A stretch of DNA of 64,000 bases from Amanita rubescens (lineage: Eukaryota; Basidiomycota; Agaricomycetes; Agaricales; Amanitaceae), in the NCBI GenBank assembly GCA_015039365.1, contig WION01000032.1, forward strand, positions 62,001 through 126,000. The letters run 5' to 3'. Shown one piece after another: positions 23,707 through 35,900 of the stretch. Under the pieces are notes generated by a model that searched no databases, had not been told where the DNA came from, and saw nothing but the letters and a program-made list of their open reading frames with translations. The stretch's first letter is position 1; every line of letters starts with the position of its first letter. The position numbers and the translations under genes are program-made.

Positions 23707-24117
23707 ATGCCGTTTAAACGCTGTGGTTATATTGTTCCCGAAACAGACATCATCCAATGGGTCAATAGGAAAAAGAATTTCCCCGGGCCAATCTCAGAAA
23801 ACACCGAACGCTGGCCTTGGCTCTATATGCCGGTGGTCATGGAGGCATTTGACGCTCATCCTAAGGACTTGAAGGAATCCTTTGCAGAGGTATTTCCTGA
23901 CGGTAGCTTCACCATTGTCGGTATTCCTTCGCCGGTAGAGCCCGGGAAGAGAGAGGCAATGTACTTCTTTGTGAGAGCGGGAGGTGACCCTGAACGTGGT
24001 ACCCCGGAATACAGGGAGTGGAAATGGACGGAGAAGGAGATAGATCGTAAGATCAAGGGAATCCTCGAAGAAGTTCTTGAGCTCAAACTCAGCGAGTGGT
24101 TTGAGAAATATTCTTAG
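23707..24117 (+). CDS. Hypothetical protein, 136 residues
   Basis: An intact single-exon frame with a charged, globular-looking protein: MPFKRCGYIVPETDIIQW at the start, a central FPDGSFTIVGIPSPVEPGKR segment, and a Lys/Glu-rich helical tail (EKEIDRKIKGILEEVLELKL). There is no signal peptide or membrane segment. I do not recognise the family. Its balanced amino-acid composition and a possible splice acceptor directly before the ATG argue that it is real. It lies between P450 copies C and D, so a place in the cluster is possible but unsupported by any motif. Confidence 0.55.
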   Translation: MPFKRCGYIVPETDIIQWVNRKKNFPGPISENTERWPWLYMPVVMEAFDAHPKDLKESFAEVFPDGSFTIVGIPSPVEPGKREAMYFFVRAGGDPERGTPEYREWKWTEKEIDRKIKGILEEVLELKLSEWFEKYS

Positions 24118-26129
24118 TAGAGTCGTGGTCCGAGTCATTGTAGTACGCGTGTAATTCTACTTTCCTTACAGTCTAATAGTAATACGCTATGGCGCGTCTT
24201 TTCCCACCAATGTTTGTCACTCATACTACCGCGTGACGTTGATTTCAGCATTCAACCACAACATGACAGCAAAGTGTCCGTGAGCAGGGTGCCAAAGAAG
24301 ATAACATAAACCAAGCTTGGTACGTTCGAGTCGTCCTTCTCCCACCGATGATCATAATGGCTCTTCCGAAGCTTCTATCAAACTCTGGAACACCTGCTTG
24401 GCACCCGTAGATCCGGAAGTCAAAAAAAAAAAATAGTGGGTATCACAAAAACTGTGGCTAAAATCCTGCCTCTCCCGCTTCCGCCAACTATTTACTTAAA
24501 GACCGCTCATCCTCTGCTGGAGCGAATTCTACCAAACTTCCAGACATACATTGCAAGTCCAATCCCTCCCCAAATCACGGCCTTGAGCGGAAGTCATAAG
24601 AGTCGGAATGCACGACTCGAAGAATCGGATGATCATGATGGTTATGCGTGAGCGGATGAGGGTGCTGAAACAGGTGCTGGGCACTCTGCAGTGCGTTTTC
24701 TCATCACTTGGCTTTGTAATTTTTTCTAAATGCTCCCGCAGGCTCGATATCGTTCAGTCCATTTCCCAACATATCGACATTCGCCCTCTTCTCCCGTTTT
24801 CCCATCAGGGTGCATTCCGGGGAACTTGCCCTATGTCGTCTGGGGGTTCTCGAAATGTGGTTCCTGGTTGGCGCAATTCTCGCCTGCGCATCCGTTCCCA
24901 CTGTATCAAGTCATATAGGCGTTAGTCTTCACCCTTCAAAGTTCCGTCGCGTTCAACAAGACGGCCAGGGTTTGTTTATACTCGATGCACGTAGGAGCGC
25001 ATTTACAACCATCGCCATTGCGACAGTTGTGGTAACGGGAAACATCAACGCGTTCATCCTTGACCGGTACTGACGAACCACGATAGAACACGGTATCACG
25101 GTGTCAAAGTTTGTGCGTTTGCCGTGGTGGGGGAAAACCGTAAATCAATCGAGAGGATACATGAGCCTGAAGGAACGGACGGGCGTTCCAGAAATTGGCA
25201 TGAAGTACGTTACTGTTTGTAACGGCTGGGAGGTCACGGGTTATCCGGTTTCGCGAGAGCCAGTACGTTGATAAATGACATGATCTTTGCGTTTGATGAA
25301 GTCGTCATTTCCCTGAACGGTTAGTAGCCTTTATTTACAGATGATCGTATGCGTGCTTATCCGCAATCGATTGTTTGCTTTGCTCAACAAACAGCATTCT
25401 CTGGCACAGATGAATTACATGAGCAGCTAAGAGGTTGCACACAACGTAAGTTAGATAATATTTGATGCCTGATAAAGAGCTTAATTTACACTATAAAATC
25501 AAGCTAAACGTATGTTTCGGGTATGGTGTGTTCTACCAGTGACTAGTGGAGGACAGGGAAGCGACGTATGACCTTCGTTTTTTAAGGGCAAGCAGATAAG
25601 GCTAGGGATTGGCACGGGTTAGTACTGTTGATACTGTTGGCGTAAGAGCAAAAAGGTGGCCGTGTTCGGGTCCATGATGTGTCGAGAAGATGAATGAGTA
25701 CTTACGAGGAGAGAAATAGGAAGAGTGGATGGTGTAGGGTCAAGTCCGTGAGGCGTGAGCGGCTGTGTCAGCTGAGTCAGCTCACCAGGGCGCCATGGCT
25801 TTCAACATTCTACATCTCAGTCAGCGAGCCTCATGCACATGGTCATCAAGGCCTCCGGTAACTATTCTTCAAAATGCCGCAAATGCCGTTCGTTTGGCGT
25901 CATATGGTTGTGACAGCGCTCAATCAAATCGAAGCTCGATGTCAATCACCCGGGCTGCGTTCATCCATGATGCATGATGGGGCACCGCCATAAGCCTGGA
26001 TGTCACATGCAGACTCGTTTCATAAACTGATTGAAACTAAAAAATGCACTGGCACTCGTGGTTTTCAACGATCATCAGAGTGGGCGACAGTTGAAGTTGT
26101 TGCATACGTACTACAAGGCTCAGCAAGGC
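24118..26129. other. Intergenic region with no supported gene
   Basis: Contains a short poly-A run at 24423-24433 and a plus-strand ORF at 24608-24925 without known motifs. The 5' exons of the decayed P450 copy D should lie in the right part, but I could not find them. Confidence 0.45.
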
Positions 26130-27050
26130 CGTGATCCGGATCACCGAACGAACGGTTTCCGCTTGAAGTCCCAGTGATCACAGCCAAGATTCTCAGCCTA
26201 TTCCTCGATCTCCGATATCGGACAGTAAGCCGTCTTTACCACGTATGTTAGCTGATATGATGATGTTCTCACAGCTTCATGACCTCATTTTCTATGGGAA
26301 GCGCCCAAAGATATCAAACGCGTGATGTAGCACACTTGGAACCTTTGATCAGGGAACGCCTTGAATAGCAAGAACTGTACGGCCTGATAAACCCGTTAGT
26401 CGTCTGAACTTTCGTCAGTTGGAAATATTTATTAGTTTGTTTTCTCAGGAACGACAACATAAGCTGGTTACTCGAGGTCGAAAAGAGCCACATCGGCGAA
26501 CTATCGAGAACTTGGTGGTGTTTACTATACGTCTACGCTGGTACACAAAGTGGATCCATCGCGGCTGCAACAGAATCGATCGTGCTTTTTTGGACATTAA
26601 CGACTGCATTACATGATCTTGCTACGCGTGAAGAAGTCCATGCGGTCATAAGCGAAGAAGGCTGAGAGAATCGGTGCAGACTCTATTCTCCGGCGAAAGA
26701 CTATATCTTTGATGGTCAGGTACGCAAGGAAGCGCGTGAGAGAGAAGGCAAATTTAAAGCTGGTGTGGCACATAATACCCACAAATGGATGTCAAGTACC
26801 TTTTGGACAAAGGTCTTATGCATGGTATATCTCAGATTAACTTAATTAACCATCCACGGGACTGATTGGATTTGTCATCAATTCCGTAGCCTGGCCTAGT
26901 TTTTTGCAACAAACGGTCAAAACGATGCTTGCGTAGATCATGTGGAATCACAGAGCTACATAACATGGCTGGGGACTGGATTCCCGCCAGGGTGGTCCTT
27001 TGGGTCTTTTTCAACGCCCAATCCTACCGCTGTTCCGCAGGCGGACGTAG
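26130..27050 (+). pseudogene. Decayed cytochrome P450, copy D
   Basis: A chain of exon remnants in the same order as in copies B, C and E: GRDPDH (exon 6, about 26133), LEPLIRERLE followed by a TAG (exon 7, about 26338), a HKLVTRG-type frame-shifted exon 8 (about 26455), REEVHAVISEEG then TGA (exon 9, about 26630), an exon 11 remnant with the heme-loop region corrupted and a kept catggt donor (about 26700-26825), and exon 12 with STPNPTA before the stop (about 26905-27050). Exons 1-5 and 10 were not found. Multiple stops and indels show it is dead. Confidence 0.8.
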
Positions 27051-27817
27051 TCATATTTCCGAGTCCTCGGATCATTTGTATGTACTAGAGTCCTCTCGCC
27101 ATGATAATATGATCTACTAGGACAGGCTAGGCTACAATAGGTGCGCTGATAGAAACGTGCCAGTGTGGTACATAGATCGGATTCATCGGAAACAGAATTG
27201 GATTGGTTCCTGCCAAGGCAATCTGAACTCTGGTTCATTGCCCTCCCGAAGGCAAAAGCATGTGACATACATTGATACAACGCTTAAAGTTATCATAACA
27301 ATGATAGACTCGCTTGGTTCCTGGCGCTGATTGGCAGTTTTCAATCCTTTGTGGTGGGTCGCTGCACTGACCCTTATTATTGCTCCGTATCATGATGCTG
27401 ATCACTCGCACAGTCACTGCTGCTAGGTCAAGATCCTGTGCCACGAGTTACAACTCCGCATCCGATGACAACGGTTGGTCACGATCATCAGTGTGACCGC
27501 GTCCTTTTTCTCATTACATTGAACTTGAAGCGAACAATGACAACTCAAGTCGCACCGTCAGTTTACGCCACGAGTTGACCGCGCGCACAATATGTATTGG
27601 AAGCTCAGCCACCTGCGTATGTGGCGGCTCCACAATTATTATTATCATGCAGTGCCGTGACACCTTCACTCGACAGATGCCCATGTACGTCACTCCCCAT
27701 TAAGAATAGTCAAAGAACGCTCTGTGCCCCTGACAGAAATGGTATCATCTTATTGACACAGCACATGTTAGTACTTAATATGATGTGGGCGCTGCGTGGT
27801 CCAACTTCCTGAATCTC
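27051..27817. other. Intergenic region before P450 copy E
   Basis: No supported gene. It presumably includes the promoter of copy E. Confidence 0.45.
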
Positions 27818-29797
27818 ATGAATTCGAACGTCGTCACTGCACTCGTAACCCTCACCGTGGTTTACTTTGCCTCGTCTATTTGGAAAACAGTTGTTAACTA
27901 CCGAAAGGTACGCTTAGTTAAAATGCAGATATGAACGTGGCGTTGACCTCGGGACCGTCTGCAGTTGAGCGCTATCCCGACCGCAGGGGGTTCTGGGTTA
28001 TTCAGGTCGTACGTTAACGCTCTGAAGTTTGTTAAACATGGGAGGGAAATAGTGCAGGAGGGTTATGACAAAGTGAGTTGGCTCCTGCGTGTTTCTGGAT
28101 TGAATGTCATTTTGACGGTGGACACGCGACAGTACCGCGGGTCATTATTCAAAGTTTCAATGCCAACACAATGGATGATCGTTGGTGCAAGTCCTCAATT
28201 GATCGATGACATACGACGAGCGCCCGAAGATCAACTTTCATTAAAAGACGCAACGGCGGAGATGTTTCACACCGATATCCTCCTTGGGCATGAACTGCAC
28301 GAGGATGACTTCCACGTTGAGGTTATTAGGACTTATTTCACGAAAAATCTTGCAGCACAGTTCAATGAGGTTGTGGATGAGATGAAGGTTTCGTTTGAGG
28401 AATTTGTGCCGACAAAGGGGGAGGAATGGACAACGCTTATTGCGTACAAGGCAAATTTGAGCATCGTGTGCAGGGTGCTCAATAGGTTCCTAATCGGGAT
28501 GCCTCTATGTGAGTGTCGCACGTCCCCTCATGCACATCCCATCTCAAGACTTTTACAAGGTCGTGATCCGGATTACAGAACGTTGAATGAACAGTTTGCT
28601 GTTGACGCTCTTATGGCGGGCAACATACTCAATTTGTTTCCTATTTTCCTAAGATCGTGAGTACCCTTCGTTTGCTAGATGCACAAAGTATACTAATTTT
28701 ATCGTAGCATCGTCGTTTATTTCTTACGGAAAGTACCCAGAGGGATCCAACGCGGAATAAAGCACTTGGAGCCCTTAATCAAAGAGCGCCTTGAAAAGGA
28801 AGCGCAATACGGGGAGAATTGGCCTGGTAAACCGGTTAGTAGATCCCCGATGTTCGTTGGCGTGATGTTGACCCTTGTAAGAATGACGCGATAAGCTGGT
28901 TATTGGAAGTCGGGAAGAAACCACATCAGCGGACTATCAAAGGCCTAACGATACGAATCTTGCTAATGAACTTTGCCGGTATCCATACTACGACAATGGT
29001 ACGTGTAAAGTCTACGTTAAATTATTCATTCATAAATCAAGCGCGGTTTTAGCAATTTACACACGCGCTATATCATCTGGCTGCTCATCCAGAATACGTG
29101 CAGCCAATGCGTGAAGAAGTCGAAGCAGCGATACGCGAAGATGGGTGGACCAAAGCCGCCATCGACAAGCTACGAAAAGTGGACAGTTTCTTGAGAGAGT
29201 CGCAACGCATGCACGGAAGCGGACTATGTATGCATCCCCCCCTTCCCTTCTTCTATGGGCCTCGACTTATCTCTCTCTCAGTTAGCATGCATCGTAAAGT
29301 AATGAAAAAGTTTACGTTCTCTAACGGGGTGACGATACCTACTGGTTATTTGGTTTCTGCTCCACAAACAAGCGTGCATTATGACCCAGTTCGTGATCCG
29401 TCTCATGCTTCATGTCGAGAACATTGATGTAAGCCTGCAGGACAATTATCCGGACCCCGACGTCTTTGATGGGTTTAGACATGCAAGAATGCGCGAGAAA
29501 GAAGGCGAAGGTGCAAAACACGTCATGATGACTCCTACGCTTAATTATCTTCCTTTTGGCCATGGTCGCTCTGCGTGGTACGGATACTTTGTCTTCTGGT
29601 CCCGGAGAGCGACTGAATCTCTTTATAGCCCTGGTAGATTCTTCGCAGCATCAGAAATCAAGTTGCTGCTTGCGCACGTGCTGTTAAATTATGATATGAA
29701 GCTAGCTGGTTGTCGTGGACAGCCAGCGGATTGGTGGTTTGGCTTTCATTCAATGCCAGATCCTACGGTGGAGGTGATGTTCCGAAAAAGGACGTGA
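27818..29797 (+). CDS. Cytochrome P450 monooxygenase, copy E (complete, two introns absent)
   Basis: Complete 500-residue P450 in ten exons: 27818-27907, 27965-28072, 28133-28508, 28560-28656, 28708-28834, 28882-28998, 29053-29227, 29282-29388, 29441-29577 and 29629-29797. The third exon is 376 bases, exactly the sum of exons 3, 4 and 5 (129+163+84) of copies B and C, so introns 3 and 4 are absent without any change in reading frame or length. It has an N-terminal anchor VTALVTLTVVYFASSIW, I-helix FAGIHTTTM, ExxR in ESQR and the heme loop FGHGRSAC with Cys445 split by the last intron, then PGRFFA. It is diverged from the other copies in the substrate-recognition segments, so a different oxidation step is plausible. 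Confidence 0.93.
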
Positions 29798-32008
29798 TGT
29801 TCTAGTGCGCGAGATGATATATGATGTTCCACAATTTCATTGCGAAGAGAAGGCGCCCAGGTCTCCTGATTCCATATTATTACCCTCCTTACGTTCCCGC
29901 GGTTCAATTTCATGCTTAGCAGTGCGCTACTATTTATTTGAACAAATGCGAGTGTGGTTGGTTTACGTGGCATGGGAACTCGGGGGTCCGATACATCCCA
30001 GACCCGGAACACCGTCTACTTTAAGAACCACCGTCAGATTCCATCATTCATAAGGCTTGCGGCGGTAACAAGAGTCAACAGCAAATTGCGCTGAGCAGGA
30101 CATCCTGGCTGGATCTCCTCAAGAACGTATTTCCATGCGAATACCGCGTTTGTGATATCATGTCTATATCAACTTCCTATATCAACACCTGGAATGTTAC
30201 GAGCCTCTCTCTATCCGAGAGGTACTCCATTGCTCGTTCCAGTTCTGATATACGGTCCGTCATGGGGAGTCGATGAAATGCACGTGCTGTGTTGGGAGGA
30301 GAGACTTGAATAGTGGAGAGTCGGATACAGCAACCCCAGAAATACATGATCTGGCATAAGTAGAGGCAGCCGCAAGGACCCCTGTTACAAACATGCAAGG
30401 AGTCCTCATCGAGGCACGAGTTGAGAGTGCTCCTTCATGGAATGAAGCTCGTCATCGCCGGGGTAGTGGCTCTTCAACGTCTCGCTGGTCGTAACATAGG
30501 CCCCGGAATATAAAGCACAGCGTGCCGTTGTTGTGAGTGAGGATGTGTAAGCGTCATTGTATCGTGCGAGTTGGTGCGAATGCTTGCAGTCATTTGCATC
30601 CCCGTTATGATCGCCCGTGATCGCCACCTTTCAAATGGCATTTGTGAAATCTTAACGTCTTTGATGGTTTGCGAGGATACACGAGATAAATGGATTATTT
30701 TCTTTTTTTCTGCATGGCCGCTGCGCAGTTCAAGTACTACCCCTATTCGTGTTCGGTAGCTGGGATGTGTAACGCCGCCAATTTTTCGTTGCAACAAAGA
30801 TCGAGGTGTTGCTGATGCATGCATGGTTGAAAGAATGGCAGGTAGTGGTGGGCGTTAGTAAAATGGCGGTTCGGATGGGTTTGCGTCGTGGAAAAGGAAG
30901 GCCTTGCAGCCTGCGAAGAAAGACGATACAGGGTTTTTCCTAAAGACGTAAAGACATCATATATTGGATGAAGGTGAAAATGTGTCGGCTCAGGTTGGAC
31001 GGATAGGATCGTTAGTGCATATACACCTATGGCATGCGTTAACCTAGCCCATGACCACAGTGAGTGATCTGTGCTGTTGATGTCCCACTTGTCCATCTCT
31101 CGAAGGAACCGCACGATTGCTGTGAGAATCGCGGGCGATCGAGGTGGCCTTCCGTCAACGACGCCCACAGTGACCTAAGACTCTACAAAACCAACCATAA
31201 GTTAACAGATCGACAAGAACCATGGAAACAATACACTATCAAGAACGACAAGGCCAAATCTTAATCCGGCACCCGTTTTCACGCCTTCCCGGATCGCCCA
31301 ATCTTCTATCGTCGGTGGTTTCGTGGTACCCAGGGCACCATTTCATTCTAACCGTGCTTCCCGGGCTCCGTCCGTTACTCCTTGAGCCCTTTTCGCTTCG
31401 TCTCGTGAAGAAAACGACCCGCCGGCGGTCAAAAATGTGTTACGATTGGCTCTAGTACCGATCTGAGAGTGATTCTGCCAATCCACGCCATGTGGCGGTT
31501 TGTGCCACCTCTGCAAGCTCGTGAGTACTGTCAAGACCCTCCTCCCTTGTTGACGTTTGTCACATGGTAGCAATGCCCTAGTATTGGCTGCTTGTCCCGT
31601 CTCAATGTCGCGCAGGGGGTTAAATGGCAATGAAGAAACTTGGGAAAAGACGTGTACGTGCGGCACATATCCAAGCTGTTTTGTTGGGGGCGAACCGGGA
31701 GCCATAGGCTTTGGTAGAAGCAGGGATTGCCGTATATTCTCCGTCCGCCAAGACAGAAAGCCAATGCGCATCAGTTTAAAGGAGCTGCGAAGCAAGATTT
31801 CGAGATTATAGAGAGGCGAAAAGAATGAACATTGAGAAGCTACCGGCGGATAGGGGAGCAATGGTGAGGTCAGTGGGCACAGTGACTGGACGACGAGACT
31901 AGTAACATTACAAACATGTAAAGAGCTACAAATAAAGTAACTACCATATATGTCCTATGGAATTCCCACAGTTAGATATGCTTCTAGCATCTGAATGTAG
32001 AATAATCC
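29798..32008. other. Intergenic region, no supported gene
   Basis: Several overlapping ORFs on both strands (largest 31343-31861 on the minus strand, 172 codons) show no known motif and biased composition. From about 31880 the base composition turns AT-rich and CpG-poor, marking the left edge of the NLR island. Confidence 0.45.
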
Positions 32009-32293
32009 TGTTACAACTTTATGTTATACCCTGGACACTATGACTTATGGGGACCAGTACACTTTATTTTTACTTATTTTTACTCCTTTATTACATGTTA
32101 TTGAACTGTTATCACATGCAACCCACTAGTTATCACATGTAATTGTACTTCTTAGATGTATATAAGCCTGCAAATATATAGACTGGCAGTGAGACTGGAT
32201 CCCCAGTCTAGTTCTAAGTTCTAACTGTCAACTTTCAGTTCAATCTCAACTCTGAGCTTGTCTTTGCACACTCTACAAGTTGGAGATCTTACA
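32009..32293 (+). mobile_element. Putative LTR with primer-binding-like site
   Basis: Begins TGTTACA and ends TTACA, with an internal TATATAAG (about 32159) and a GT/CT-rich leader. One base after it, tggtataggagcttag (from 32295) resembles the TGGTATCAGAGC-type primer-binding site that follows 5' LTRs. No gag-pol follows, so it is a truncated or solo element. Target-site duplications were not found. Confidence 0.45.
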
Positions 32294-32419
32294 CTGGTAT
32301 AGGAGCTTAGCAATCCCATTTCCAGTATTTGGGTCAGGATTTGAAAACAGCTGATGCCTGAGTCATTGCCAGCTCAAAACAGAGCTGCTCAATCTCTGGA
32401 TGCACTATTAGGATTCTGC

Positions 32420-32745
32420 CAAAGTGCCAATAAGTAACCCCCTGGTTTTTTAGCTCATCTATGTATCACATCAATTTTTCTCAGATTTTTCACAATTTTA
32501 TTCAAGCTGTAAGGTTGAAGAAATTGAAAAACATCAACTTGAGCTGTGGCAACACTACTCTGATTAATACACAGCAGACAAAGGCAATTATAACACAAGT
32601 CTGCCAATAAGTAACCCTCCAGTTTTTGGGCTCACCTATCACATCAGATTTTCTAATTTTTTACAATTTTACTGAAGCTGTAAAACCAAAAAAAACTAAA
32701 CAAACTGACCTGGGTGGCAGCAACACTAATCATGGTCAGCTTGAC
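32420..32745. repeat. Imperfect direct repeat, 2 copies of about 150-160 bp
   Basis: Both copies start with gccaataagtaaccc (about 32427 and 32610), pass through a cacatca...tttttcacaatttta-type AT-rich core, an aagctgtaa word and end in a ggcaacactaat-like or gcaacactactc-like block. The sequence is CpG-free and noncoding, between the LTR and the 3' end of the TPR gene. Confidence 0.7.
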
Positions 32746-32929
32746 ACAAAACTATTCAGATACTGAAACACAGGAGGGGGAGAAGGGGATCTATAGATGT
32801 AGTAAACAATCATAAGGAGAGAACAGTCCACTGATACCCATATGTACATGTATCTGTTACAGTATACCTTTAGCCCTACAGTGAATCATCCTGCAGGTTG
32901 CTTATGTAATCTGGGTGAAAAAGGAAAGA

Positions 32930-35900
32930 GCAAAAGGAATAGAAGTAGAAAAGAAATATGGCCTTGATAGTTAATGCCAAATTGCCCATGCTGGTATCTG
33001 GGTGGTCTGATCCAAGCTTTACTTTAAATGCATTCATCACATCCATCTGAAGTGTCTTTGCCTCATCCCACCTTCCCTGATTCCAGTATGTTAATGCTAA
33101 ATTGGCCGTGCTGGTGAGAGTGTCTGGGTGGTCTGATCCAAGTTTTGTTTTGAATCCATGCATCACATCCATCTGAAGTGTCTCTGCCTCATCCCACCTT
33201 CCCTGTTTGCAGTATGTCAATGCTAAATTGGCCATACTGGTGAGAGTGTCTGGGTGGTCCAATCCAAGCTTTGTTTTTCTTGAATTCATTACATCCATCT
33301 CAAGCTTCTCTGCCTCGTTCCACCTTCCCTGATTCCAGTATATTGATGCCAAATTGGCCATGCTGGCGAGAGTGGATGGGTGGTCTGGTCCAAGTTTTGT
33401 TTTAAATGCATTCATTGCATCCATCTGGAACTTCTCTGCCTCATCCCACCTTCCCTGATTCATGTATGTCAATGCTAAATTGGCCATGCTGGTGAGAGTG
33501 TCTGGGTGTTCTGATCCAAGCTTTGTTTTTCTCGAATCCATCACATCCATCTCAAGCTTCTCTGCCTCATCCCACCTTCCCTGACTCCAATATATTGATG
33601 CCAAATTGGCCATGCTGGTGAGAGTGGATGGGTGGTCTGATCCAAGCTTTGTTTTGAATGCACTCATCACATCCATCTGAAGCTTCTCTGCCTCATCCCA
33701 CCTTCCCTGATTCATGTATGTCAATGCCAAATTTCCCATGCTGGTGAGAGTGGATGGGTGGTCTGATCCAAGCTTTTTCTTTCTTGCATTCATCACGTCC
33801 ATCTCAAGCTTCTCTGCCTCATCCCACCTTTCCTGATTCCTGTATGTTGAAGCCAGATTGCCCATGCTGATGAGAGTGTCTGGGTGTTCTGATCCAAGCT
33901 TCATTTTAGAAGCATTCATCACATTCATCTCAAGCTTCTCTGCCTCATCACATCTCCCCCGATCCCTGTATGTTGATGCCAGATTGCTCATGCTGGTGAG
34001 AGTGTATGGGTGGTCTGATCCAAGCTTTGCTTTTCTTGAATTCATCACATTCACCTCAAGTTTCTCTGCCTCATCCCACCTTCCCTGATTCCTGTATGTT
34101 GAAGCCAGATTGCCCATGATGGTGAGAGTGTCTGGGTGGTCTGATCCAAGCTTTGTTTTTCTTGAATTCATCACATCCACCTCAATCTTCTCTGCCTCAT
34201 CCCACCTTCCCTGCTTCCAGTATGTTGATGCCAAATTGGCCATGATGGTGAGAGTGGATGGGTGGTCTGATTCAAGCTTTATTTTGAATGCATTCATCAC
34301 ATCCATCTGAAGCTTCTCTGCCTCATCCCACCTTCCCTGATTCCAGAATGTCAATGCCAAATTTCCCATGCTGGTGAAAGTGGATGGGTGGTCTGATCCA
34401 AACTTTGTTTTTCTTGAATTCATCACATCCATCTGAAGCTTCTCTGCCTCATCCCACCTTCCCTGATCCCTGTATGTTAGTGCCAAATTTTCCATGCTGG
34501 TGAAAGTGTCTGGGTGGTCTGATCCAAGCTTTGTTTTAGAAGTATTCATCAAATCCATCTGAAGCTTTTCTGCCTCATCCCACCTTCCCTGATTCATGTA
34601 TGTTGATGCCAAATTCCCCATGCTGGTGAGAGTGTCTGGATGGTCTGATCCAAGCTGTGTTTTAAATGCATTCATCACATCCATCTGAAGCTTCTCTGCC
34701 TCATCCCACCTTCCCTGATTCCTGTATATTGATGCCAGATTGCTCATGCTGGTGAGAGTGGAAGGGTGGTTTGATCCAAGTTTTGATTTTCTTGCATTCA
34801 TCACATCCATCTCAAGCTTCTCTGCCTCATCCCACCTTCCCTGCTTCCAGTATGTTGAAGCCAGATTGGCCATGCTGGTGAGAGTGGAAGGGTGGTCTAA
34901 TCCAAGCTTTGTTTTAAAAGCATTCATCGCATTCATCTCAAGTTTCTCTGCCTCACCCCACTTTCCCTGATACCTGTATGTTGAAGCCAGATTGCCCATG
35001 CTGGTGAGAGTGTCTGGGTGGTCTGATCCAAGCTTTGTTTTAAAAGCATTCATCACATCCATCTGAAGCTTCTCTGCCTCATCCCACCTTCCCTGATTTG
35101 TGTATGTTGATGCCAAATTGGCCATGCTGGTGAGACTGGATGGGTGGTCTGATCCAAGTTTTGTTTTAAATGCATTTATTGCATTCATGTGAAGCTTCTC
35201 TGCCTCATTCCACCTTCCCTGATTGCAGTATGTTGATGCCAGATTGGCCATGCTGGTGAGAGTGTCTGGGTGGTCTGATCCAAGCTTTGTTTCTCTTGCA
35301 TTCATCACATTTATCTGAAGCTTCTCTGCCTCATCCCACCTTCCCTGATTCCAATATATTGCTGCCAAATTGTCTATGCTGGTGAGAGTGGATGGATGGT
35401 CTGATCCAAGCTTTGTTTTTCTTGCACTCATCACTTTTATCTGAAGCTTCTCTGTCTCATCCCACCTTCCCTGCTTCTGGTATGTTGAAGCCAGATTGCC
35501 CATGCTGGTGAGAGTGTCTGGGTGATCCGATCCAAGCTGTGTTTTAAATGCATTCATGACATCCATCTGAAGCTTCTCTGCCTCATCCCACCTTCCTTGA
35601 TTCCAATACACTGATGCCAGATTGGCCATGCTGGTGAGAGCATCTGGGTGGTCTGATCCAAGCTTTGTTTTTCTTGCATTCATCACACCTATCTCAAGCT
35701 TCTCTGCCTCATCCCACCTTCCCTGATTCCAATATATTGATGCCAAATTGGCCATGCTGGTGAGAGTGGATGGGTGGTCTGATCCAAGCTTTGTTTTGAA
35801 TACACTCATTACATCCATCTGAAGCTTCTCTGCCTCATCCCACCTTCCCTGCTTCTGGTATGTTAATGCTAGATTGCCCATGCTGGTGAGAGTGTCTGGG

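Noticed and set aside
31343..31861. 172-codon minus-strand ORF
   Set aside because: No recognisable domain, overlapping ORFs on the opposite strand, no splice or promoter context.
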